Source of the DNA: Cacconaster sp045642485
GTDB taxonomy: Bacteria; Bacteroidota; Bacteroidia; Bacteroidales; UBA932
Reading direction: 5' to 3'
Length of the DNA stretch: 64,000 nucleotides
Assembly (NCBI GenBank): GCA_045642485.1
Contig: JAZUIV010000058.1
Coordinates: forward strand, 85,482 to 149,481
Shown: positions 52,586 to 60,797 of the stretch, piece by piece
Layout: each line of letters starts with the position of its first letter
How positions within the stretch are numbered: position 1 is the first letter of the stretch
The notes under the pieces: generated by a model
The model's input: only the letters and a program-made list of their open reading frames with translations
What the model was told of the DNA's origin: nothing
Database searches by the model: none
Made by a program: the position numbers and the translations under genes

Positions 52586-53637
52586 GTACAGTAAAAGGTT
52601 CAACAAGCATCAAGTATGTCAAGCAGGGCGATACGGTCACCTGCCAGCTGCGCGCCACGCTTCCTTTGAAGCAGTTTATCAACAACGCAACGGGAGCGGT
52701 TTCTCCTAACTTTGCGAGTAATAGTCCAATTATTTATCCTGTAATCCGAAGCTCTCTCCTTGCCGCACGCATTCAGCCACTACAAAACGGAGTAGTATGG
52801 AAATATGAAGGTGTCGCACTTTCCTTTGACTCCAACGGCTTGAATACGGCCTCAGGATCTTTGGCCGCCGGAACATTCAAAAGTGAGTGGAAAACGGTGG
52901 ACGGTGACTTCTCCGTCCCAACCTTGGCAGTTAAGAAGGATATCGCATCATCCGGTAGCGTGACATCAAAGATAATAGAATTCAGTTGTACCGTTAACAC
53001 AGGATTTTCCTCTCAAGTCTCAAGCCACATTGAAATTCAGGTGGAGAAAACAGATGGGGATGCCTATGTCGGCTATATCTCAGTCAATGACGGAGGAGTC
53101 ATTGATGACGACACCAGCACCCTGACTCTTGAGGCTAATTTGATGGTTGCCGGGGTTCTGAAGACATCAGGTGTTTCTTATCAGTGGCACAAGCTGCGGG
53201 TAACAAACGGAGTGGACAGTTGGCAAAGCCTATCGGGGAAAACGAATCAGAATCTATCTCCTATCACGGCAGCGGACATTGACAACCACGAGCTATACAA
53301 GTGCGTAATGTCCTGTGGTGGCCGTACCGTTGAAGTCGTTCAAGAGGTTTATGACGAAACAGACCCAAGAGTTGTAATACCGAATCCAACCGATGGCACA
53401 AACGCTGTGACCGAGGAATTGTCCTCCGCGCAGCAGCAAATAATATATAAGCCTTATGTGGTGAAGCGTGGAACCGAAACCAGGGTTAACGGGTATAGCT
53501 TCTGGTTTACGCTGACGAACAGCAACGGTACCATCATTGCTGAAGCAGATAACTGCAGCACATTTACCGTGACCCTCGCCCATGCGCAAACGGCCAATGG
53601 AAATTTATCCCTTGAAATAATGGCAAGCAATGACTAA
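52582..53637 (+). CDS. Tail-associated protein with Ig-like repeats (351 residues)
   Basis: Beta-rich, with the motif SYQWHKLRVTNGVDSWQSLSG of Ig-like adhesion modules, and a C-terminal part around EADNCSTFTVTLAHAQTANG. The 3' end overlaps the next gene by 8 nt. Probably a fibre or baseplate adhesin. Confidence 0.5.
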   Translation: MSTVKGSTSIKYVKQGDTVTCQLRATLPLKQFINNATGAVSPNFASNSPIIYPVIRSSLLAARIQPLQNGVVWKYEGVALSFDSNGLNTASGSLAAGTFKSEWKTVDGDFSVPTLAVKKDIASSGSVTSKIIEFSCTVNTGFSSQVSSHIEIQVEKTDGDAYVGYISVNDGGVIDDDTSTLTLEANLMVAGVLKTSGVSYQWHKLRVTNGVDSWQSLSGKTNQNLSPITAADIDNHELYKCVMSCGGRTVEVVQEVYDETDPRVVIPNPTDGTNAVTEELSSAQQQIIYKPYVVKRGTETRVNGYSFWFTLTNSNGTIIAEADNCSTFTVTLAHAQTANGNLSLEIMASND

Positions 53638-54778
53638 AGTTAAAACATCAACGGTCATCACGTATAAAAAGGAACCGGAAAAGGGGGAAAGGGGTGCATT
53701 CCCACGTGGCCCCGCCGTCTTTGACAACACTCCGGGAACAGAATATTGCGAAGGGGCAGCGGGAGAACTATTTTATGATATCAGGTGGTCGAGCGGCCTC
53801 CTGTTCAGGTGCAAGCGTTCCTATACGGTAACATCGTCATCGCCAGCTCCGCAGAACGACAGTACTCATTGGGAGGTTTTCTCCATTCAGGATCTGGTTA
53901 TGACGAAGACGGCATTCTTCGGTGACAGTAGCGGCGGGTGGGTAATTGATAATGGAGTTATCCAATATGTTGACGCAAATGGAACTGTTAAAATAACCTT
54001 AAGTAGGGCCGGAACCATCAATGCGGGAAGCGGCAAATTCGTAGTTACCAAGGACGGGGAGGTTACCAGTAAGCTCGGTACATTTACCAACATAGATGTT
54101 CAGAGCGGCAAGATAGCAGGGTTTAAAATAAGTGGGAATGGGCTAACTAATGATCCGTTTACGAATGACGCATACATAATCTTCCGTAATGATGGTCAGA
54201 AGGCATTTGCCGGAATTGGCGGGAATGTCCTCCCGGCTTCATCAGGTGCCAGAGCAGTTGCACGTTTCGAGAACCACGATGACACAGATACGTGGGGGCT
54301 TGGCACCAATTACGGTATGCTGGTATCCGCCAGAGGGCTCAGAAATAATAGGGCCATTCATATTGATGGAGGTGACATAGCCGGTTTTGCTATGCATAAT
54401 ACAATACTCTCATCTGGGAAGACCCTATCCAGATATGACTATAATGTGCTGTGCATTAACACCTCTGAAATTAATATATATCTCCCTACAATGCAGCTGT
54501 ACGATGACGGACACGTTATACGCTTCAAGCGTATGGGTGGCGCTTCCGTTAAGATATGGGTATCAGCTTGCTACACTTGGAACGGTACCTCATACCGCTA
54601 CACAAATCCCGTAATAGTGTATAACAGGAATGGGACTAAAAAGCCCACTGAATATCTTGAGCTTGATTCCGATGGTGACAGCTTCGAACTTGTATGGGTT
54701 CGAGACGTTAACAGATTATACGATGGGACGCAATATTACGGCATGTGGGTTCAGTATAAACTACCGAGGGATTGGTAA
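53630..54778 (+). CDS. Tail fibre protein, 382 residues
   Basis: Short N-terminal attachment part, then a beta-helix-like region (RAGTINAGSGKFVVTKDGEV, LGTFTNIDVQSGKIAGFKIS) with the repeats of trimeric tail fibres, and a C-terminal globular domain. Directly upstream of the DGR target protein, so the two may form a fibre with a variable tip. Confidence 0.6.
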   Translation: MTKVKTSTVITYKKEPEKGERGAFPRGPAVFDNTPGTEYCEGAAGELFYDIRWSSGLLFRCKRSYTVTSSSPAPQNDSTHWEVFSIQDLVMTKTAFFGDSSGGWVIDNGVIQYVDANGTVKITLSRAGTINAGSGKFVVTKDGEVTSKLGTFTNIDVQSGKIAGFKISGNGLTNDPFTNDAYIIFRNDGQKAFAGIGGNVLPASSGARAVARFENHDDTDTWGLGTNYGMLVSARGLRNNRAIHIDGGDIAGFAMHNTILSSGKTLSRYDYNVLCINTSEINIYLPTMQLYDDGHVIRFKRMGGASVKIWVSACYTWNGTSYRYTNPVIVYNRNGTKKPTEYLELDSDGDSFELVWVRDVNRLYDGTQYYGMWVQYKLPRDW

Positions 54779-54837
54779 CATAACTTCCTATAACGATAAT
54801 TGAAAAACATTTAAAAAACATTAAAAACATCTGAATT

Positions 54838-56262
54838 ATGGGTGCAAATAACAAAATTGAAGTAACCGGATTGCCGGAGGCCTTGACAGCAGCCGGTAGC
54901 GATAAGCTGATTGGCATAAAAAGCGGTAGCCCTCACCTTTTTTCAGTCAACCTCCTGAAAAGCGTGACATGGTGTGGCCGCCGTTGGAACGTCAATAACT
55001 CTACGCCGGTGGCCGCCGATGCGGTGGGCAACCTTGACATGCTGGCCAACCTCGCAAGCGTTCTTGGCCTTGGCTGCTATCTTGTGGATGACGGGCACAA
55101 CAGGCAAAAGTTGAATCCCTCTAACCACAATAAGTTGGCAACCGGAGAAACGGTTGCCCTTGACGGCACGAACGGACAGTATATGTGGGGTACCGGAACG
55201 GATCTGTACTATGCCGACTTTTATGAGGGGGATTATTATTACGAGATAGTGAGCACCCAGGCCATACCCGGCAGGATGCAGTATCACATTCCTGTCTTCA
55301 GTACGTCGGCACTTGGTGCTGGCGTAATGGACAGGACGAATCTTAAGCTATGCAGCATTATCAACTCCGCCGCTCAGTACCGTGGAGGAAACGGATCGGC
55401 CATTTCATCCGGTAGTGCCTCCTCATCTATTCTCTCCCAGCTTGGATACCCGGCTACCAGTATAGCAATATCACAGTTTGAGGTCTATGGCCGTGCCAGA
55501 GGCGAAGGGTGGGGTGCCGGATGGGCGTGGATTAACACGATAATCGGAGCCCTAATGCGTATTGTCTTTGGTAACCGCAATATTCAAGCGGCTTACAACG
55601 CCAACCGCGATGCCAACGGTCTCTATCAGGGCGGACTGGGATCCGGCGTTTCGGGGCTTGGCAGTTGGGATACGTTCAACGGCTATTTCCCGGTTATTCC
55701 GACCTCGGCCGGTGTATCAATGGGTGACGGTGTCGGAGTTTACACTCATAACGTGTTGAATTCATCAGGTGGGACTCACTATGCCGCCCCGGTACCGGTG
55801 TTCTTTGGCTTGAAGAATCATTATGGACATCTATGGCGGGGCCTGAATAGAATTATCGGTGTGAAACAGGCCGACAAATCATATAAGTTTTATGTGGCGA
55901 AATCAAGTCGATCTGAATGGAACTACAGTGATACGGCAAATATGTTGTATGTTGGCCAGACGCCGCCTGGAACAGGTTCATGGGACTATATCAAGAAACT
56001 ATCAATGAATGGCCTTTCAGGAATACCGACAGAGCTCGGCGCAACATCTTCAACATATTATTGCGACGGTGCATATCTTGATACTTCCACTTCGGGTTTT
56101 CGCTCGCCTCTTGGCTCTGGCAATGCTTACCTTGGTGACAATGCTGGCTCGGCGTGCTTCCTTGGTAACTATGCTCCCTCGCATGCCACTGCGTACCTGT
56201 CGTCGCCCCTCTGCGAAACTCCCGGAGATTTTGATCCTACTCAAATTATATTAACAGCGTAG
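54838..56262 (+). CDS. DGR-diversified tail protein with C-terminal C-type-lectin-like domain
   Basis: 474 residues. The C-terminal part contains the variable repeat (codons at 56091-56209), giving a segment rich in changed codons (GNAYLGDNAGSACFLGNYAPS). DGR target proteins normally show C-type-lectin folds in which adenine-derived codons form the ligand surface. The N-terminal part resembles tail-attachment domains. The protein probably binds a surface receptor of the host and sets host range. Confidence 0.85.
   Translation: MGANNKIEVTGLPEALTAAGSDKLIGIKSGSPHLFSVNLLKSVTWCGRRWNVNNSTPVAADAVGNLDMLANLASVLGLGCYLVDDGHNRQKLNPSNHNKLATGETVALDGTNGQYMWGTGTDLYYADFYEGDYYYEIVSTQAIPGRMQYHIPVFSTSALGAGVMDRTNLKLCSIINSAAQYRGGNGSAISSGSASSSILSQLGYPATSIAISQFEVYGRARGEGWGAGWAWINTIIGALMRIVFGNRNIQAAYNANRDANGLYQGGLGSGVSGLGSWDTFNGYFPVIPTSAGVSMGDGVGVYTHNVLNSSGGTHYAAPVPVFFGLKNHYGHLWRGLNRIIGVKQADKSYKFYVAKSSRSEWNYSDTANMLYVGQTPPGTGSWDYIKKLSMNGLSGIPTELGATSSTYYCDGAYLDTSTSGFRSPLGSGNAYLGDNAGSACFLGNYAPSHATAYLSSPLCETPGDFDPTQIILTA
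56091..56209 (+). repeat. DGR variable repeat (VR)
   Basis: 119-bp copy of the template repeat at 56525-56643, at the 3' end of the target gene. 11 of 119 positions differ, every one at a position where the template has A (A to T, C or G). Both end in CTGTCGTCGCCCC, the likely initiation-of-mutagenic-homing region, after which the sequences diverge. Confidence 0.97.
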
Positions 56263-56400
56263 GTGAAAGTGTATGGAGGGGCGACGCGGTCCCCAAAGAA
56301 ACCGCGCAGACCGCGATAGCGGTCGAGCAAGAGACCGGCGCCCGTAGGGCGCATATAAGAGTTCTTTGAAATATTGTTCTTTCCTTTCTATGGGAAACCG
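56263..56400 (+). other. Three-hairpin element between target gene and TR promoter
   Basis: Perfect hairpins follow the target-gene stop: CGCGGT-N10-ACCGCG (56285-56306), GACCGC-gata-GCGGTC (56309-56324) and GCGCCC-gta-GGGCGC (56338-56352). No ORF is present. Hairpins downstream of VR occur in DGRs and assist target recognition in studied systems, so this is a candidate. Confidence 0.6.
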
Positions 56401-56402
56401 CT

Positions 56403-56442
56403 GGCGGTATGGCGAATACATACCGCCGAAGGCGGTTTTTTT
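56403..56442 (+). terminator. Terminator between target gene and TR
   Basis: Stem GGCGGTATG-gcgaata-CATACCGCC (56403-56427), overlapped by ACCGCC-gaa-GGCGGT (56422-56436) that is followed by a run of T. Either fold would end rightward transcription of the tail operon. Confidence 0.75.
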
Positions 56443-56475
56443 ATATTGCGATTTTTGGATTTTGTGGGATTTTAG

Positions 56476-56483
56476 TAACTTTG
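56476..56483 (+). promoter_or_regulatory. -7 box of the TR/RT transcript
   Basis: TAACTTTG matches TAnnTTTG, with TTTTG about 18 nt upstream (56453-56457). RNA would start near 56490, ahead of TR, so TR and RT share a transcript that is separate from the tail operon. Confidence 0.6.
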
Positions 56484-56524
56484 CCGTACCTGAAATGGTT
56501 GGTTTATCCTCTAAGGCGGTAGGT

Positions 56525-56643
56525 TTCGGGTTTTCGCTCGCCTCTTGGCTCTGGCAATGCTAACAATGGTGACAATGATGGCTCGGCGTACTTCAATGGT
56601 AACAATGCTCCCTCGAATGCCAATGCGAACCTGTCGTCGCCCC
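56525..56643 (+). repeat. DGR template repeat (TR)
   Basis: 119-bp template whose RNA is reverse transcribed with adenine-specific errors to replace VR. Contains several AAC codon-like units (AAC AAT, GAC AAT, AAC AAT), the usual source of variable codons. It lies 62 nt before the RT start. Confidence 0.97.
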
Positions 56644-56705
56644 ACTACTTGGGTCCGGTGTTCCGTGTTTGCATGCCGGATCTATTTGAGGGTTGACCAC
56701 GGCCC

Positions 56706-58463
56706 TTGCCGAAAAACATATCATCAAAACGGGTTCTGGTAGGTCCCAAGGGATTCGACGGCGCTTGTGAGAAAAAGCAGACACCGGACACTATAACACT
56801 TCGTAACACTTACGACACTTTGACACGTAGACATGGACACTTATCGGATGTAGTTGGTACCAAGGAAAACTTTAAGGGAGCCCACTACTGTGCATCGAGA
56901 CACAAAAAGAGACGGAAGGAGGTAAAGGCCTTTGAATCCAATTTGGAGGAAAACGCCCAAAGCCTCCTTACCCTTTTTCTGGAGGGGCTATACAAAATTA
57001 ACCCTGAGGAGTACACCTATAAGACCATATATGAAAAGAAGGGCAGGAAGGCCCGATTCCTGTCGATGCTCCAGTATGAACATCATGTTTACCACTGGGG
57101 AATCTTGAATCCGGTAGAACCTATCATCTGCAGGAGCTTTGATGAACGGACTTACGCTTGTGTTCCGGGACGTGGCCAGCACCAAATGGTCAAAAAGATT
57201 GCGGCTGATATCAAGGCTCATCCAGAACTTATGGCCTTCGCCAATCTGGACGTTTCAAAGATGTATGCCAATGTCCCCATTGATGAGCCAAAGCGATACC
57301 TTCGCCGCCGTATCAAAGACCCTCTCCTGATGAAGTCCTACGATGCCGTCCTTGACAGCAGTATTGGGACTCCGATGGGAAATGGTGATGCCGAGCACCC
57401 GGCCGGACTCGCAATCGGGCTCAAGATATCCACGGTTAATGCCAATATGGCTTTGGCCCGTTTTGTTCACGACCTCCGAAGGCTTTTCGGTATGCAGGGC
57501 AATGAGGCCCTCATTCAATCGATGGCGGTTCAGTACGTGGCCGCCAAGAAGGCATCTGTCAAGACAGACAAAGACAGTGCGGAGTTGGCCATGGGTGATG
57601 ACTATCTCACCCGTAGGTTTCGTGGATATGTCAAGCAGGGTATCAAATTTCTATATTGCTTTATGGACAACCTTCTGATTCTGCACGAAGATAAAACATT
57701 CCTTCACATGGTTTCTGACTGGATTGCCTTATATTGGGGGACGGAGCTCCGGCTGACAATGAATGCCAAATGGCAGGTTGGGAGCATTGCGGGGAAATGT
57801 CCGGAAAAGGGTCCTTCCCGTTACTCTGATGGATTTACTATTGTCGGGTACAGGATATTTAAGGACGGACACATAAGGGCCAGTAAGATGGTGAAGGAGG
57901 GTATTAAACGAAAGATTCGGAGGGGCCTTAAAATGGGGCTTTCCTATGAACAAATCAGAAAGGCGATATCCTCCCAGTTGGGTACCATGGTTCACGCAAA
58001 TTCAATTCACTTCATAAATACTTATCACATGGAAAAGAGAGAACGTTTGGGCGCAAAAATCAACAAGCGCAAGAGTCAATGCCCATTTGACATTTCCCAC
58101 ACCCAGAAAAGACAGTTTGAACGCCTTTTATTTGACCCGGCCGAGGAAAGCAATGAAGAGGACTTCCTGATGGAGCTTCGGGACTATGCCGTAATAGACT
58201 CTATTCAGGAGTTCAACGATGATGGCTCCCCGAAGAAATGCCTTGCAATCCTGTTTGAGTGGAAGGGGAAGCAGTTCACTTATCAGAATGAGAAGGGGAA
58301 GGATGTGCTTGTTGAACCGGGACAGGTTTATTACTCCTATACTGGTTCCAAGGTTCTGATTGAACAGACCGAGAAGGAATTCGATAAGGATGACCTGCCC
58401 TCTGACACGGTTATTCAAGTGGCCGTAAATCAACGCAAGAAAAAATTCTATAAATTCACGTAG
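56706..58463 (+). CDS. DGR reverse transcriptase, unusually long, FMDN motif
   Basis: 585 residues. DGR RTs are usually about 300-400 residues. The N-terminal about 110 residues precede an RT core: motif A FANLDVSKMYANVP (D182), the motif-4 region GTPMGNG, and the catalytic box YCFMDNLLIL (residues 317-326), where most RTs have YxDD. Later GFTIVGYRIFKDGHIRASKM resembles the DGR thumb start. About 150 residues of unidentified C-terminal sequence follow (from about 430). There is no ATG near the 5' end; the first in-frame codons able to start are TTG (56706) or CTG. Confidence 0.88.
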   Translation: MPKNISSKRVLVGPKGFDGACEKKQTPDTITLRNTYDTLTRRHGHLSDVVGTKENFKGAHYCASRHKKRRKEVKAFESNLEENAQSLLTLFLEGLYKINPEEYTYKTIYEKKGRKARFLSMLQYEHHVYHWGILNPVEPIICRSFDERTYACVPGRGQHQMVKKIAADIKAHPELMAFANLDVSKMYANVPIDEPKRYLRRRIKDPLLMKSYDAVLDSSIGTPMGNGDAEHPAGLAIGLKISTVNANMALARFVHDLRRLFGMQGNEALIQSMAVQYVAAKKASVKTDKDSAELAMGDDYLTRRFRGYVKQGIKFLYCFMDNLLILHEDKTFLHMVSDWIALYWGTELRLTMNAKWQVGSIAGKCPEKGPSRYSDGFTIVGYRIFKDGHIRASKMVKEGIKRKIRRGLKMGLSYEQIRKAISSQLGTMVHANSIHFINTYHMEKRERLGAKINKRKSQCPFDISHTQKRQFERLLFDPAEESNEEDFLMELRDYAVIDSIQEFNDDGSPKKCLAILFEWKGKQFTYQNEKGKDVLVEPGQVYYSYTGSKVLIEQTEKEFDKDDLPSDTVIQVAVNQRKKKFYKFT

Positions 58464-58465
58464 AA

Positions 58466-58870
58466 ATGAAAAAAGTGTATTTGAACCCGCAGCGCCCCAC
58501 TCATTATGATGGGGCGCATTTTATTGTGTATCTTAATGCCCGCCCGGCCCAGTACCAGGCGGATGAAAACTCCGAACCCGTGGAAGGTGTGGAATACACC
58601 GGCACCATGGAGGACGGCGGCACCCTCATCGAGTGCGATGAATGGGACCGTGACAAACTGATTAACGGTCTTATCCGGACACGTTATTTACAGACCGAGG
58701 AGGATGCAATTAAAACTCACCAGATACAGCTTCTGCAGGCAAGGGCCGGACTGGAGGAGGGGCTTCTTTCCGAGGAAAAGCAGACTGAATATATGCAGGA
58801 GTGGGCGGAGTTTCAAGCCTTCAGGCAGTCGGCTATTGACCTCGTGAATACTTGGGACAATTGGGAGTAG
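58466..58870 (+). CDS. Acidic protein after the RT, function unknown
   Basis: 134 residues, 2 nt after the RT stop. Acidic, helical in the second half, three Trp near the C-terminus. It sits where DGRs may carry an accessory gene, but it lacks the basic helical-bundle character of Avd proteins. It may be a tail fibre assembly factor. Confidence 0.5.
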   Translation: MKKVYLNPQRPTHYDGAHFIVYLNARPAQYQADENSEPVEGVEYTGTMEDGGTLIECDEWDRDKLINGLIRTRYLQTEEDAIKTHQIQLLQARAGLEEGLLSEEKQTEYMQEWAEFQAFRQSAIDLVNTWDNWE

Positions 58871-58880
58871 ACACTTGGAT

Positions 58881-59039
58881 ATGGCAAGGCTGAAATTTCT
58901 TGTTACCCATTGCACAGCCACGGCTGGGGGGACGGAAGTGGCCTCCGCTCATATCCGTCATTGGCATACCGACCCGCAATCGATAGGACGTGACTGGAGG
59001 CAGGCAATAAAGAATGGACTATCGAATGTGATCTTATGA
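58881..59039 (+). pseudogene. Truncated N-acetylmuramoyl-L-alanine amidase (amidase_2)
   Basis: 52 codons starting MARLKFLVTHCTATAGGTEV, then SAHIRHWHTDPQSIGRDW, the opening of the amidase_2 fold with the zinc-binding His and the HWHTDP motif. The gene stops right after that part, leaving out about two thirds of the domain, so it is a remnant. The phage keeps a separate lysozyme. Confidence 0.65.
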
Positions 59040-59204
59040 CTTTGGCCCCTCCGGGGGAGGGCGTGAAAAAAGCCCCCGGCTGTTAGTAGTCCTCTTACCT
59101 ACATACTAACAAAATGCGCCAACGACACATAACCAGGGGCTAAACCTCTTGCTATGTCGTTGGCGTGTTTCTATTTAATATGTAGGTAAGAGTGCAACAA
59201 AGAT
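59040..59204. repeat. Long interrupted inverted repeat before the mom-position cassette
   Basis: Arms CTCTTACCTACATA (59092-59105) and TATGTAGGTAAGAG (59179-59192) pair over 14 bp without mismatch; within them CGCCAACGACA (59117-59127) pairs with TGTCGTTGGCG (59155-59165). A GC-rich hairpin precedes them (59043-59080). No ORF lies inside. This would form a stable cruciform or RNA structure directly upstream of the cassette. Confidence 0.7.
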
Positions 59205-59450
59205 ATGAAATATTACGATATTTTGAAATTCAACGGTGAGTTATTGCACCGTCTTCACGATGCCGGGGCACGGTCAGAGGACTACAAGTATATTCCCTTG
59301 TACGAGGACTACTGTTCGATGGTGCGCTCCGGAGAGAAGGTCTCCTATGCCGTCTTTGTTCTCGCTGAAAGGTACAATGTTTCGGAGAGGTTTGTCTATT
59401 ATACCATAAGCCGCTTCGAGAAAGAAGTCACTGCAAGCGGTGTGCAGTGA
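59205..59450 (+). CDS. Small HTH protein (Mor/Com-like position)
   Basis: 81 residues. A C-terminal helix-turn-helix-like segment (VSYAVFVLAERYNVSERFVYYTISRF) follows an N-terminal helical part. The sequence resembles the Mor activator fold but the match is only by eye. It could control the downstream genes. In Mu the mom gene is under complex control. Confidence 0.55.
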   Translation: MKYYDILKFNGELLHRLHDAGARSEDYKYIPLYEDYCSMVRSGEKVSYAVFVLAERYNVSERFVYYTISRFEKEVTASGVQ

Positions 59451-59520
59451 CTACACGGTCACAAATGCAGTCCAGACTAAATCTTATAACCAAATTTGCC
59501 ATAACCAAAAACGAACGGAT

Positions 59521-59646
59521 ATGGCAAATTTTACTTACAAGCAGCAGTATGGCGTGATTGTCATCTGCAAGGATGAGAAGGAGCAGCGGGAAGTTTATGA
59601 AAGGCTGCTCAAGGAAGGATTAACCTTAAAAGTTGTGACAGTATGA
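59521..59646 (+). CDS. 41-residue protein overlapping the ABC-GNAT start
   Basis: MANFTYKQQYGVIVICKDEKEQREVYERLLKEGLTLKVVTV. This small alpha/beta unit resembles a short family that precedes DNA-associated genes in Bacteroidota. Its stop overlaps the ABC-GNAT ATG by 4 nt, so it is translationally coupled. An in-frame upstream ORF starts earlier, but the ATG here has independent coding character. Confidence 0.55.
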   Translation: MANFTYKQQYGVIVICKDEKEQREVYERLLKEGLTLKVVTV

Positions 59647-60797
59647 AAATCGAAATCAATCATCACTGCAGCGATTTCAATAGTTATCGTGCGGCACGTG
59701 TCAAGAGCCTTTTCAACGCCGAGAACGGCTGCGACTGGCATAAGACGGTAGAATTGCCCATCGAGGGTAAACAGTGGCAAATAGGGCTGATTGTGGGTGC
59801 TTCCGGAAGCGGAAAAACGAGTGTTGGCCAAAGAATATTCAATAAGCCCATATATGATATCTATGAGGGGTGGGAGAATGACAAACCTATTGTTGACTGC
59901 ATTGACAAGGACGGAGACTTTAATACAGTGACCGGTGCATTGTCAGCCGTAGGTCTTGGGGACGTTCCCGCTTGGCTGCGCCCCTTCAACGTGCTATCAA
60001 ATGGCGAAAAGTTCAGGGCCGGACTTGCCCGCCTTGTGTGTGAGCGCCCGGATAAGGTTGTCGTTGATGAGTTCACATCCGTCATTGACAGGCAGATTGC
60101 CAAGGTGGGAGCGGCCGCTTTTGCAAAAACGTGGAGGCGTGGCCCCGGCCAGATCGTCCTACTCTCCTGCCACTATGATATTATTGAGTGGCTGCAGCCG
60201 GATTGGGTCTATGATATGAACGAGGCACGCTTCTACGAGCGTGACTGCCTTCGGCCCCGTCCAGAGCTCAAGCTTGAAATATATAAAGTCAGAGGAACTG
60301 TATTCCCGAAACTCTTTAAAAAGCATTATTATTTAGATCTGCCGATGCCGGTGGCCTCTGAATATTTCGTCGGTGTCATTGATGGTGAGCCTGTGTGTCA
60401 TCTGGCTGTTTGCCCTCTGTTCACGGCCAATGCTTACCGGGCTACGAGGCTTGTGGTGATGCCGGAGTGGCAAGGAATTGGTGTAGGGACAAAGTTCCTT
60501 GCGGCCATCTGCGAATATCACCTGCAGGGGAACGGTCGCTGCGGACTGAAACTGCACACGTTTTTTCACACATCACACCCTCAGTTGTGCGGCGCACTGA
60601 GGCACTCAAGAAGATGGGAGCAGACGGCCGCATCCTTATACGGGGCAAACAAAACAAAGAGCCACAGGTCACTCCAGAAGTCGGCTGAAAGGAAGGGAGT
60701 CACGAACAGGGCAACATCAGGCTATGGCGGCCATTTCAGGGCTGTACAAGCCTTCAAATACATTGGAGGATATGAGAGTAAGGTTGCTGGGAAATAG
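59643..60797 (+). CDS. ABC-type ATPase fused to GNAT acetyltransferase (Mom-like cassette)
   Basis: 384 residues. The N-terminal ABC-like ATPase has Walker A VGASGSGKTS (51-60), signature LSNGEKFRAGLARL and Walker B KVVVDEF. From about residue 220 a GNAT domain follows, with VVMPEWQGIGVGTKFL as the acyl-CoA loop and a C-terminal HFRAVQAFKYIG. Mu Mom is a GNAT-fold enzyme that modifies DNA adenines; ABC-GNAT fusions in the equivalent place have been linked to DNA modification. The role here is inferred. Confidence 0.75.
   Translation: MKIEINHHCSDFNSYRAARVKSLFNAENGCDWHKTVELPIEGKQWQIGLIVGASGSGKTSVGQRIFNKPIYDIYEGWENDKPIVDCIDKDGDFNTVTGALSAVGLGDVPAWLRPFNVLSNGEKFRAGLARLVCERPDKVVVDEFTSVIDRQIAKVGAAAFAKTWRRGPGQIVLLSCHYDIIEWLQPDWVYDMNEARFYERDCLRPRPELKLEIYKVRGTVFPKLFKKHYYLDLPMPVASEYFVGVIDGEPVCHLAVCPLFTANAYRATRLVVMPEWQGIGVGTKFLAAICEYHLQGNGRCGLKLHTFFHTSHPQLCGALRHSRRWEQTAASLYGANKTKSHRSLQKSAERKGVTNRATSGYGGHFRAVQAFKYIGGYESKVAGK

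Noticed and set aside
56091..56643. The 119-bp TR/VR pair as a simple tandem or assembly duplication
   Set aside because: All 11 differences are at template adenines and an RT gene follows. A neutral duplication would show changes at all bases.
58466..58870. Avd accessory protein of the DGR
   Set aside because: Avd is a small basic helical bundle. This protein is acidic with a beta-like N-terminus, so I left the function open.
59092..59192. CRISPR array or insertion-sequence ends
   Set aside because: There is only one pair of arms in inverted order, no spacer repeats and no transposase gene between them.
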